From Histoplasma ohiense (Eukaryota; Ascomycota; Eurotiomycetes; Onygenales; Ajellomycetaceae): a stretch of DNA of 64,000 nucleotides. Both the position numbers and the translations under genes were made by a program. Of the stretch, positions 12,344-23,534 are shown one piece after another (the stretch's first letter is position 1; the number at the start of each line of letters is the position of its first letter). Below the pieces are notes generated by a model, which was not told the DNA's origin, searched no databases, and saw only the letters and a program-made list of their open reading frames with translations. The stretch lies in NCBI GenBank assembly GCA_017607445.1, contig JAEVHH010000007.1, forward strand, positions 124,001-188,000. Direction: 5' to 3'.

Positions 12344-13364
12344 TTATTTCACTCAGAGATTAAAAAACAGATCTGTCTCAGCTTGGCCAGTGTCATTCAA
12401 AAAATTGTCATCAAGACAAACCTGCTTATTATTCTGAATTTTCTCAACTGATGAAGCACAATGTTTCAATGATGACTTGGAAGCTGCAATCAGTGATGTA
12501 ATCATCAGAATCTCATCAATTATCATTTCAGCTGAAGTCTTAGAAGAACCATCTTGTTGAATCTCTCAGATCTTCACAGCAAAGAATCTAATCACTACAG
12601 TCACAGCACTCTGTAAAATATTAATGTTCAAAGCATTCATATCAGCAACAATTAGATTCTCAGCAGTGTTGATAACTGTCTGAGTCAATTCAACAGCATC
12701 CACTGACATCTAATAGAAAGTTAATATTATATACTGTAAAAACATTTGTTTTGAATAATAACTTATCAGAACACAGATGTGCTTTGTCATCAAGCAGTGC
12801 TTGCATTTTTTATGTTGATTCTCAGCAGACTCACAATGATGGTGAGGGGATGTTGTCAAATATTGAATACAATGACAGCAATATGCTGCTGTGTTTCTTT
12901 CTAACACTTCAATAGAACCATCCACTTTCTCATCTTCATCTACATTATCAGTCAACTCAAATAACATATCAAGATCTTGGCTCAGTGAGGATGACACTGA
13001 TGTAATAGCAGAATATGAAAATGTGCTTTCTGAAACACTGCTATGATCAAATGCCACACTCTGCTGTGACAACAGATTATCAGAGTTCATATAGAATTCT
13101 AGAATCTCATCTGTGTTCTTATAGACCTGCACATCAAGTACAAACCTTGCAACAGCAGTTTGATACATGACAAATCTCTCATTCAGAACTTCATCAAAGA
13201 GCAGCATTTTGTGAAATTTATTGATCAAAGATTGACTGATTTTGTGAAAGCACTCAGACATCTATAATCTGTTAGCATTCATAACAACTTCAGTTTAAGA
13301 AAACTTACAGCAGCACAACTTCTATTTGATATATGGCAGATGTGACAGTGTGTTTGTTCATCAT
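12344..13364 (-). pseudogene. Antisense accessory gene of family A, copy in A2 (exons 2, 3 and part of exon 1)
   Basis: Equivalent to 18,525-19,675 in A1. Exon 2 (from 13,261 downward) is open through its full length here, including C-x2-C pairs AYCCHC and CKHC. The stop seen in the A1 copy is a Gln codon (CAA) here, consistent with an ancestral CGA that decayed in two directions. Intron 1 keeps GTAAGT and TAG. The intron 2 donor has become ATAAGT. Exon 1 is cut by the insertion of A1 at ATCAT and continues at 20,490 to about 20,622. Exon 3 carries stops. Product unknown. Confidence 0.7.
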
Positions 13365-13635
13365 TGTAATAGGCGCAATGGAGATATCTATATTAGGAAA
13401 TAGCTATGTGGCGATAGAAGAACACAGAACACGCCAGAATTAATGAGAAGGGACATAGCGCACGGCACTATAGGCAGCTGTAGTGTGTGGTGGTCGCCTA
13501 TATAATGCTTGCTGATATCTGTAGATATTAGAAGATCAGTGATTAGCTTTGAATAATAGAGATTGCTACCTTCTTAACATCCTACATGCGTACTTCACAC
13601 TACTCCCATAATTATACCTACAACTATCTCTTACA
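13365..13635 (+). repeat. 5' LTR of element A1
   Basis: 271 bp from TGTAATAGGCGC to CTCTTACA. It contains AGTGATTAG at 13,538-13,546, which is complementary to CTAATCACT at 13,639-13,647, three bases beyond the LTR. In A2 the matching downstream site is CTAATCGCT, so both likely derive from a CpG-bearing pair. This is a weaker self-priming candidate than in family B. Confidence 0.93.
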
Positions 13636-13721
13636 ATTCTAATCACTCATAACTTTATCTGAGTGGTCCGTTGTTACACACACCTACAATAAAGCACACA
13701 ACATTAGTTAAAACACACAAG

Positions 13722-14740
13722 ATGGTCTTGACATGTGCAAGATCTCTTGAAAACCAATCTGAATCCTCTACTGTCTCCAATGATCACAATGCGCGTTTGC
13801 AACAGTTGAACAATCAAATCTGTGAACAAGAGCAGCAATTAGCTATTCTGCATGCACAACAGTAGCTCAATGAGTTGGAAGTGCAGATTCATGGAGATAC
13901 TCTTATTGAGCCTCAATTAACCCAGAATACCACCACAGAACCGCTGCAAAATCGATCTGCGAACAATACAGATGATGATAATGAAACACCACCAAGGTTG
14001 AAGATTAAAGACTATTATTGAGGAAAAAATATGTTAGAATTCAAGGACTATAAAGATTGCATGCTGACTCTCTTTACACACCACCACTGATATTATTGAA
14101 AGGAAGAACACAAGATAAATGATGCTAAACTCTACCTTAACACCCATGTTAAGCAGAAATGGTTGAATTTTGTATCATTGTATGAGAGATGTGGAGGAGC
14201 AACACTGTTGACTTTTGACAATATGTTATCACACCTAGAAATGCAAATTAACGATCCACAGAACCAGCACTGATTGGTGAGTCAAAAATTTCAAGATGCA
14301 AAGCAACAAGAATGGCAATTGATATGTGATTTCTCTAAATATCTCGAAAACTGGGAATACTATTTACCCCCATATAGCGAAGAACAAAGAATGGATAACT
14401 TGTGTAGTAAGGCATTGAAGATATTATACACAGAACTCAACCATCAAAATCAAGAGCCCCAGAACTACAAAGAGTTGCTTTGAACTCTACAGACTCTTGA
14501 GGAAAATATGCTGAAGTGATGGCATGCTATTTGCAAAGAAAGACCTGCAATATTTGTAGAGAATCAGCATTGTTCTGATAAATCTAGCAACCATCGGAAC
14601 AAGAGGAAATGAGAGGAACAAATGGGTTCAACTGAACAAATCAAGAAAGATAAATATAACTGGATGAAGAAGTGTTCTCACTGCCATAAGAAGGGTCATG
14701 TTGCAAATGATTGTTGAATGTTACACTCTGAAAAGTGCAA
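13722..14740 (+). pseudogene. Family A Gag remnant
   Basis: The start at 13,722 is the first ATG after the LTR leader and is shared with A2 (1,313). A Gln-rich, coiled-coil-like N-terminus (LQQLNNQ, EQEQQLAIL) is followed by a capsid-like region and a zinc knuckle C-x2-C-x4-H-x4-C at 14,673-14,714 (CSHCHKKGHVANDC). Stops include TAG at 13,863 and several TGA. Gag would form the particle around element RNA. Inactive in this copy. Confidence 0.82.
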
Positions 14741-14833
14741 TCAAGTTTGACAAGCAAAAAATCAACAATCTCAATTGTAGAAGCAGCTGCTGCATTGGGA
14801 ATATGAACAACTAGACTGTGAGATAAATGATTA

Positions 14834-17800
14834 TTGGCAATGAATATGTGGATGCTGACAGAAGCGGGATGGTCGATGGTGTGGATGCTAGTGGATTCTA
14901 GCACAGATGTGAACTTCATGTCCCACACCTGGACATCAAAATATTTCTCGAAGGCAGAAGGTAAACCAAAAGTAGTGGAAGCAGTTGATAATCATAAGAT
15001 TAAATCATATGAACAATGAAGAGCTGCAATGAAGATTATTGATGATGAACATGTCCTCCAAGAAGGATTCCACCATTTCAAAGAGGCCAACATTAGTGGA
15101 TATGATGTAATTTTGAGCATGCCATGATTGGAAGCTGTGAACTCTGATATCAACTGGGTGTGAAGATGCTGGACCTATAGAAAAGCATTGAATATTAACC
15201 ATATGCACCTGAATACTGCTAAAGAATTTGCAACACTAATTGATGATGGCAATATTATATTTGCTGCCTTATCATTACAAGCTGCGAGTGCAGCAACTGA
15301 GCCAAATATCTCAGATGATTATAAAGATTATCTTGATGTATTCTGAGAAGACATATCTGATGCAGAACATGCACCTCATGATCATGCCATAGAGCTCAAA
15401 CCTGGCAAGGAACCCCCATACTGACCAATATATAACTTATCACCTCAAGAACTCTCTGTCCTCTGAGAATATATTGAAAAGATGTTAGAGAAGAATTGGA
15501 TATGTTCATCCAAGAGCCCAGCCAGTGTGCCAGTGTTATTCACATCAAAGAAAGATGGAACCCTGCATCTTTGTGTGGATTATTGAGGATTGAATGAAAT
15601 AACAGTCAAGAATTGATATCCACTGCTCTTGATAAGTGAAATACTTGATAGATTAGCAGATGCCAAAATATATATGCAACTGAACCTGAGAGATGCATAT
15701 CATAGAATTCACATACAAGTGAGGGATGAATGAAAAACAGCATTTTGAACACAATATGGACACTTTGAATATCTAGTCTTATCTTTTGGGCTAATCAATG
15801 TCTCTGTGACCTTTCAATCTTATATCAACAAAGCCCTCAGTGACCTTTTAGATGTATATTGTGTGGCTTATCTCAATGATATCATAATCTATTCAAACAC
15901 ATTTGATGAACATGTTGTCCATGTTAAGAATGTGCTGGAACAGTTAAGATGATGGAGACTATATGCCAAACTTAGTAAGTGTATGTTCCATGCAACAGAA
16001 ATTGGATTTTTGGGTTTTGTGGTTATCACACAGAGCATTACTGTTGAGAAACACTGTGTCAACATGATTCTAGATTGATCAGAACCACAAACTATAAATG
16101 AATTGCAAATATTTCTAGAATTTGTCAATTTCTATCATTGATTCATATACAAGTTCTCGATAATAACAGCACCCCTGACCGAATTGTTAAAAGGTTATGA
16201 AATGAAAAGGAGGAAGAATAACACATCTGTCCAGTTAGATGATAACTGCAAGCATGCAATTTTGCAGTTAAAAGAATGCTTTACAAAAGCACCATTGTTG
16301 ATCCACTTTGATCCACAGTGAAAACTCTGTATAGAAATGGACAGATCTGATGTTGCAATTGCTGCAGTAATATCACAATTAATGAATGATGATCACTGAC
16401 ACCTGATCACATTTTGGTCTAGAAAGCTCACAGAAACAGAAAGATGTTATCAAACATATGATCTAGAAATGTTGCTGATTGTAGAAGCTTTCAGACAATG
16501 GTGCCACTACTTACACAGTAGCAGGCATTCAATAACTGTTTTATCTGACCATGCCAACCTCCAGTGCTTCATGACAACAAAGCAGCTAAATGAGTGTCAG
16601 ATTTGCTGGATGAAAATGCTCTCAATGTTCAATTTTGAAATAGAGCACCATCCTGGGAAAAATAATTCTGCAGATGTATCAAGTTGTCACTCAGATTTTG
16701 TAAAACACACAGCTTTCTTGACAGAGCTCTCTATTCTGCAAGAGAAGCTGTGTAAGAGGATCTTTAAGTCACTAAAGACAAAAGAAAACACAAAGTTAGA
16801 TCAATGTATCAAGATGATGTGAAAAGATCTGCAAGTTAATGAAAATTGTTGAATGAAGAGGTCTGTAGTCATCAATGATAACAACCTCTGCAGAATAAAG
16901 AATGCATCTGTGGATGAGAATGAGATTATAGATGTTATGAAATTAAATCTAGAGACTCTGATGTCACAGATTCTAGTCATCAAGATATTTGAGTCTGAGA
17001 CAGTCTATTGTGAAGAGATAGCTGAATCTATCATTGAACTCTTACTGCAGATTCAGAATAGAGACACCAGCATGTCTGAACTTTGCAGAAGACTAGAGAT
17101 GAGTGACACTAGTGTAGATAATTATTCAATCTGAGCAGTAGATAAAGATGGCCTGCTCAGAAAAGATGGTAAAGTCTACATACCACAAGATAAGACTGTA
17201 AAACATGAAATAATGAAAATGAATCACAATGATCCCCAAGGTGGCCATTTTGGATGTGACAAAATCATCAAAGTGATCAAACACAAGTACTTGTGGCATG
17301 ATATGAGTGATGAGATTGCAGAATATGTGAGAACTTGTGATGTTTGTCAATGTGTCAAGATACCACAGCACAAGCTGTATGGGTTGCTACAATCACATCC
17401 AGTGCCAGATAAGAAATGGCATACAATTAGCATGGACTTTATTGAAGACCTGTCAGATAATAAAAAGAGAAGTCAAACCTATAATGCTATTGTTGTATTT
17501 GTTGATTTATTCATCAAATGAGCCATAATTGTGCCCACATCTTCAGAGCTAGATGCAGAAGAACTTGTGGATATTATTGTATGAAGGATTGCAAAGAACT
17601 TTGGCCTATCTGTGAACATTATTAGTGACTGAGATTCATTAATAAATAGCAAGTTTTGGTTGACATTATGTTATCTGCTCCATGTCTGATGAAAATTATC
17701 GACAGCATTCCACCCGCAAACCGATGGCCAGACAGAATGATTGAACCAGGTGATTGAACATTATCTTCGCACATATTGCAGCTACCAGCAAGATAATTGG

Positions 17801-18511
17801 ATAGAATGGATTCCCCTGGTGCAATGGGCATATAACAACACCTTCCACACATTGATAAAAATGACATCATCTGAAGCAATGATCGGCCGACCAACTGAAC
17901 TTCGCATAGATGTGAAACCCCCAAGCATGAGTGTGTCAAAATTGACAATGAAACAAGTGGAACAGATGAAGCAAGCAGAGAACAAAATCTGAGAATGTCT
18001 GAAAGCTGCCAAAGCAGCTGAGAAAAAGTATTATGATCAGTGCCATATATCAAAAAGCTTTAAAATAGAGGACTGGGTAATGCTGTGTGCAAAAAATATA
18101 TCCACCTTGCGACCCTCACTCAAACTAGATCATCGATTTTTGAATCCCTTCCAAATAATTGATATCTGTGGTATGCAGGTGTACAAACTGAAACTCATGC
18201 TGCAATATAAAGAAATTCATCCCATATTTCATGTTTCCCTTCTCAAACCTTATCACATGCACGACAGACAAATCCTGCAAGCAGAACTGATAATTATAGA
18301 CACACAAGAGGAATGGAAAGTTGAAGCTATATTAGACAAGTGTCAGTACTGCAGTCAAACACAATATCTTGTCAAATGGAAAGATTGTACAGACACAGAT
18401 AATTCTTGAGAACTTGAGGAAAACTTAGTGAACAGTCAGAAGTACTTGGAACAGTTTAATAAAACCTATCAGAAGTCTGTCAGTAAACAAAAACAAAGAA
18501 GACAACAATGA
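14834..18511 (+). pseudogene. Family A Pol remnant: protease, RT, RNase H, integrase, chromodomain
   Basis: Translation through stops gives a protease-like start (14,834-15,020, with LVDSSTDVNFM in place of a D-S/T-G box) and RT about 15,440-16,000 with an active-site box Y-L-N-D near 15,869. RNase H follows at about 16,250-16,680. Integrase begins with TCDVCQC near 17,340, has core segments MDFIED near 17,434 and HPQTDGQTE near 17,713, and ends near 17,990. A C-terminal chromodomain lies at about 18,310-18,430 (VEAILDKCQYC, TQYLVKWKDC). Chromodomain and GPY-like parts mark it as a chromovirus. The RT and protease catalytic residues are lost, so it cannot move by itself. Confidence 0.9.
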
Positions 18512-18524
18512 CTGCTGGATATAC

Positions 18525-19675
18525 TTATTCCACCCAGGGATTAAAAAACAGATCTGCCTCAGCTTGACCAGTGTCATTCAAGGAATTATCATCAAAACAA
18601 ACCTGCTTATTATTCTGAATTTCCTCAACTGATGAAGCACAATGTTTCAACAATGACTTGGGAGCTGTGATTGGTGATGTAATCATCAGAATCTCATCAA
18701 CCATCATTTCAGCTGGAGTCTCAGGAGAACTGTCTTGTTGAATCTTCTGAATCTTCACAGCAAAGAATCTAACCACCACAGTCACAGCACTCTGCAAAAC
18801 ATTAACATTCAAAGTGTCCACACCAGCAACAATTAAATCCTCAGCAGTGTTGATAACTGCCTGAGTCAATTCAATGACATCCACTGACATCTAATAGGAA
18901 GTTAATATTATATACTGTAAAAACATCTGTTTTGAATAATAACTTACTGAAACACAGGCATGCTTCATCACTGAGCAGTGCTTGCATTTTTTGCATCAAC
19001 TCTCAGCAGACTCACAATGATGATGGAGGGATGTTGTCAAATGTTGAATACAATGACAGCAATATGCTGCTGTGTTTCTTTCTAACACTTCAACAGAACC
19101 ATCCACTTCCTCATCTTCATCTACATTATCAGTCAACTCAAATAACATACCAAGATCTTGGCCCAGCAAGGATGACACCAATGTAATAGCAGGATGCAAA
19201 AACACACTTTCTGAAACACTGCTATGATTGAATGCCACACTCTGCTGTGACAACAGATTATCAGAGTTCATATAGAATTCTAGAACCCCATCTGTGTTCT
19301 TGTAGACCTGCACATCAAGTACAAACCTCACAACAGCAGTTTGATATGTGGCAAATCTCTCATCTGAAACTTCATCAGAGAGCAGCATCTCATGAAATTC
19401 ATTGATCAAAGATTGACTGATTTTGTGAAAGTGCTCAGGCATCTATAACCCATTAGCACTCATAACAACTTCAGTTTAAGAAAACTTACAGCAGCACAAC
19501 TCCTATTTGATATATGGCAGGTGTGACAGTGTGTCCATTCATCATTCACAAAGCAAGGGTATACTGAGGGGTTCTGCAACCTCTCCAGACAACCCAAGCA
19601 AATGCTCTTGATGGCAGACAGCATATCACCCTCCATAGACTTCAAACCAGCAACAGAAACAGCTGGTTCTGACAT
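18525..19675 (-). pseudogene. Antisense three-exon accessory gene in family A, twin six-cysteine modules
   Basis: Read on the minus strand: exon 1 19,675-19,490 (62 codons), intron 47 bp (GTAAGT...TATAG, branch-like GCTAAT), exon 2 19,442-18,948 (165 codons), intron 57 bp (GTAAGT...TTAG), exon 3 18,890-18,525. Both introns fall between codons and the product would be 348 residues. Exon 1 carries C26-x2-C29-x11-C41-x8-C50-x2-C53-x6-C60. Exon 2 repeats C128-x2-C131-x11-C143-x9-C153-x2-C156-x6-C163 (exon 2 numbering). A single TGA at 18,996-18,998 breaks this copy; the A2 copy reads CAA there. It lies tail to tail with Pol. I do not recognise the family. The cysteine spacing suggests zinc binding, possibly to nucleic acid; that is an inference. 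Confidence 0.72.
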
Positions 19676-20218
19676 TCTATCATAACTTTAATTAGTACCA
19701 AGGCCTTATTCAAAGAAGGAGGAAAAGCAAAAGCAACAAGAAAGAAAGACAGATATTGGAGATTGGAATCAATATTGCAATGATGATCAAAGGAATTGCA
19801 ACAACACAAAACTCAACCCAAAATGGAAAATGCAACCACACAACCAAAACTTCGAATTTCACAATAAAAATCACATAGGAAGATACAGTGTACTTTGTTT
19901 GATAAATTGATGTATTCTTTTTAAATAAAAAATCATTGGTGGTGATGGTGGTGATGATTTTGTTAGGGTACAACTTTTTGATGTAAAAGTCAAAGAAAAG
20001 AGGTTCAGAAGTTGTGTCTAAATCATGATTGGACTGCATTGACACCAGAGATGGAAAAATGTTCTTCCAAAACAGCAACACTTTGGAATTAACCCCAACA
20101 ATTAATCCAGCCTGATCCTGCGAATTTCATACAATATCAACCACACAGCACATATTATGAACTTCGCATGTCACATTAAGAAGCCCTGGGGACCAGGCCT
20201 TTGAAGAAGGGAGATAAT
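19676..20218 (-). other. Upstream region of the antisense gene, holding an open hydrophobic frame
   Basis: AT-rich stretch between the antisense gene start and the 3' LTR. It would serve as promoter and leader of that gene. A minus-strand frame at 20,081-19,710 (123 codons) is open, and the equivalent frame in A2 (20,982-20,641, 113 codons) is also open. Its C-terminal half is hydrophobic, with runs like LLLLLFLLL, which T-rich DNA can produce without selection. Coding status is undecided. A purine-rich tract (GAAGAAGGGAGATAA) ends at the LTR and fits a plus-strand primer site. Confidence 0.4.
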
Positions 20219-20489
20219 TGTAATAGACACAACAGAGATATCTATATTAGGAAATAGCTATGTGGCGATAGAAGAACACAGAACACGCCAGAATTAATGA
20301 GGAGGGATATAGCACACAGCATCATAGACAGCTGTAGTGTGTGGTGGTCGCCTATATAATGCTCACTGATATCCGTAGATATTAGAAGATCAGTGATTAG
20401 CTTTGAATAATAGAGATTGCTACCTTCTTAACATCCTACATGTGTACTTCACACTACTCCCATAATTATACCTACAACTATCTCTTACA
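20219..20489 (+). repeat. 3' LTR of element A1
   Basis: 271 bp, TGTAATAGACAC to CTCTTACA. It aligns without gaps to the 5' LTR. Sites such as GGCGCAATGG versus GACACAACAG show G to A and C to T changes only. Followed by the ATCAT target duplication and the continuation of the A2 antisense gene exon 1. Confidence 0.93.
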
Positions 20490-21155
20490 ATCATTCACAA
20501 AGCAAGAGTATACTGAGAGGTTCTGCAACCTCTTCAGACAACTCAAGCAAATGCTCTCAATGGCAGACAGCATATCACCCTTCATAGACTCTGAACCAGC
20601 AACAGAAACAGCTGGTTCTGACATTCTATCATAACTTTAATTAATACCAAAGGAGAAGGAAAAGCAAAAGCAACAAGAAAGAAAAACAGATGTTGGAGAT
20701 TGAAATCAATATTGCAATGTTGATCAAAGAGATTGCAACAACACAAAATTCAACCCAAAATGGAAAACACAACCATGCAACCAAAACTTCAAATTTTGCA
20801 ATAAAAATTGCATAGAAGGATACAGCATACTTTGTTTGATAAATTGATGTATTCTTTTTAAATAAAAAATCATTGATGGTGATGATGGTGATGATTTTTG
20901 ATGAGGTGCAATTTTTGATGTAGAAGTCAAAGAAAAGAGGTTCAGAAGTTGTGTCTAAATCATGATTGAACTGCAATGACACTGAAGATGGAAAAACATT
21001 CTTTCAAAACAGCAACACTTCAGAATTAATCTCAACAATTAATTCAGCCCAATTCTGTGAACTCTATACAATATTAACCACACAGCACATGTTACAAACT
21101 TCACATGTTGCAGTAAGAAGCTCTGAGAACCAGGTCTTTGAAGAAGAGAGATAAT
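20490..21155 (+). mobile_element. Element A2, third segment (antisense exon 1 remainder and leader)
   Basis: Continues A2 beyond the A1 insertion. The minus strand at 20,622 downward encodes the start of the antisense gene product (MSEPAVSVA type sequence), cut at 20,494. The stretch to 21,155 matches 19,676-20,218 of A1. No sense-strand coding. Confidence 0.85.
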
Positions 21156-21426
21156 TGTAATAGACACAACAGAGATATCTATATTAGAAAATAGCTATAT
21201 GGCAATAGAAGAACACAGAACACATCAGAATTAATGAAGAGAGATATAGCACACAGCATTATAGACAGCTGTAGTGTGTGGTAGTCATCTATATAATGCT
21301 CACTGATATCTGTAGATATTAGAAGATCAGCAATTAGCTTTGAATAATAGAGATTGCTACCTTCTTAACATTCTACATGTGTACTTCACACTACTCTCAT
21401 AATTATACCTACAACCATCTCTTATA
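21156..21426 (+). repeat. 3' LTR of element A2
   Basis: 271 bp. The terminal CA has become TA (CTCTTATA). Followed by target duplication AGAAC at 21,427-21,431 and then the family B integrase. Confidence 0.92.
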
Positions 21427-23096
21427 AGAACATTCTTGCAGATGCTCTGTTTCACTGAGAATAAGATATATCATCTGATGACTTGAATGACAGATGAAAA
21501 CACTGAGAGCATCAATTAATCAACTCTGCAATTATAGAAAGTTCTATATAATCAGATGAACTCTGCATACACATCAATCAGTTCTGAGCTCAAGAACTCT
21601 CACTTGAAGAACAATGAAAGCTAGCAGTAGAAGCAGATGAATTCTGATAACAAGCTGCTGAAGTTATATAAAGCAGAGCATCTCAATTCTCCACAGACAT
21701 ATACTCAAGAATGAATATCTCAGCATGTTCAATCAATGATGACAACTGCTTACACTTTTGAGATAGACAATAGATCCTCAATTCAGAACCTCTACAAACA
21801 CAGATCATACAAAAAATTCATGACTCATCAATAATCAGACACTCAGAATATAAAATTATGTACAACATCATCATTCAAAAATTCTACTGATCAGATATAT
21901 TGAAAGATATACACTGATTTGTATGCAACTGTGATTGCTACAGCTCAGTGACAGCATAATGTGAACACTGAAAAGAGATGCTGAAGTCTTTATCTGTCTC
22001 TGACTGAATTTAATATGATATAGCTATCAATTTTACAGTTTTCTTATCTGAAAGCAGAGATTCTATGAATATTCTAGTCATTGTTGACTGACTCAGCAAG
22101 AGTGTAATACTACAGCTCTGTGATAAGATGAACACTGAAGTAGTTACAGATGTCTTCATCAGAAGTCTGTTCTATTGTATACACAGTCTGTCTTCATTCA
22201 TTGTGTCAGATAGAAACAGTCAATTCATCAGCACACTCTGAGTCTGCATATGTCAATTATTAAGAATCAAATGAAAGTTATCAACAGCATATCATTCAGA
22301 GACTGATGAAGCTACTGAGAGAATGATATAAACAGTAAAGAACATTCTCTATAAGTTCTGCAATTACACACAAGACAACTGAAGCAATCTGCTGCTATAC
22401 ACTGAGATTGCAATTAATGATCAAGATTCTGCTACAATAGATGTAAGCTCATTCTTTCTTCTATACAGATACAATCTAGAGATTCTGAACTTTCTCAAGA
22501 CTCTCTGAGAAACTGTGTACACTCACAGCTTCATACAGACAGCAGAGAACATTGTGAGCAAACTGAAGAAAGCTCACAAATGAGTAGAAACTTCAATGAT
22601 CAGTATTCAGCAAAATTATAAGAATCAAGCAAACATCAGAAGAAATTCTGCAATTCAATATTATATAGAAAACAAAATCTGACTGAATCTCAAGAACATA
22701 AGAATGAATCACCTCTCACATACACTAGATTATCATCACATCAAGTATATGGTGAAGAAAGTGCTAGATATACATGATTATCAACTCAACATCTCATCTG
22801 ACATTCACAACATCTTTCATACAAACCTGCTTCAACCTGCGGCCAAGGATCCATTCCCCTCCCAGAGAATCTTCAATTGACAGCCATCTGCTATTATAGA
22901 AGAAGATAATAAACTCAAGTGGGAAATCAAAGCAATTCTTGACAATAGAATCAATCACCACCACTGTGAATACCTTGTCAAATGAGTAGAATACAATTGT
23001 CTGATCTGGGAACCCGTGTCTGCCTTGGAGGACACCGCCGCCCTCGACGCCTACAAGTCCTCACTCACCCCAGTAGGGGGGGATAATGTGACAGGT
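21427..23096 (+). pseudogene. Family B integrase and chromodomain (element B2, right piece)
   Basis: Resumes B2 after A2 and aligns with B1 7,541-9,196. It keeps the integrase core segment with VSDRNSQF near 22,206 and a chromodomain-coding end that is unusually GC-rich (about 22,990-23,096). A purine tract with seven G residues and ATAATG abuts the LTR. Stops are mostly TGA. Confidence 0.87.
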
Positions 23097-23534
23097 TAGC
23101 ACTCATTAGCAATTAACTTACACAATCAACTTCTGTTATTGTGACCACATATAACCCTTGATGTTCTTCCACTCTGTGCTCTGCACTTGTGTAGTCTTTA
23201 ACAATTCTTTCATGTAGCTCTTAACATTCTTCTGCTCTGTGCTCTGTACTTGTGTAGTTTCTAATGATTCTTCTGTGTAGCTCTCAATGATTCTCTCACC
23301 CCACACTCTGCACTCATGTAGTTTCTAACAATTCTTCTGTGTAGCTCTTAATGTTCTTTCACTCTGCACTTCACTGTGAAGTGGCTTCTGATATTCTTCT
23401 GCTCTGAATTTCCCTCTATAAGAATCCTCTTTGTATGATCTTTTCTTCTGATTTCTTTTCTCTTTCTTTCCTTAATCAATTCGTAATCTGTATTAGAATA
23501 GTGCTAGATCGTTAATCGAAGTACGCCCGTTACA
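23097..23534 (+). repeat. 3' LTR of element B2 (short form)
   Basis: 438 bp, TGTGACAGG to CCGTTACA. Compared with the 597-bp B1 LTR it has three rather than five 63-bp units and lacks a further segment of roughly 33 bp near its 5' end (between CAATCAACT and TATTGTGACC). It ends directly against the integrase region of another family B copy (B3), so B2 inserted into B3. Confidence 0.9.

Larger units (their letters stand above)
13365..20489 (+). mobile_element. Element A1: complete family A Ty3/gypsy chromovirus with an antisense gene
   Basis: 7,125 bp, flanked by target duplication ATCAT at 13,360-13,364 and 20,490-20,494. Its 271-bp LTRs are at 13,365-13,635 and 20,219-20,489 and differ at about 15 positions by my alignment, all transitions. 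The internal layout is Gag (13,722 onward), Pol ending in a chromodomain near 18,460, then a convergent three-exon gene on the minus strand (19,675-18,525), then about 540 bp before the 3' LTR. It is the least decayed copy in the window and probably among the latest insertions. It landed in exon 1 of the antisense gene of A2. Confidence 0.95.
956..21426 (+). mobile_element. Element A2: Ty3/gypsy chromovirus, family A, itself interrupted by B1 and A1
   Basis: Bounded by 271-bp LTRs at 956-1,226 and 21,156-21,426, both running from TG to CA or its decayed form TA. The 5-bp duplication AGAAC flanks it at 951-955 and 21,427-21,431. Removing B1 (3,571-9,793) and A1 (13,365-20,489) joins gag, protease, RT, RNase H, integrase, chromodomain and the antisense gene in the same order as in A1. 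Its copy is more decayed than A1, consistent with being the older host of both inserts. It sits inside the RNase H to integrase linker of family B element B2. Confidence 0.93.
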
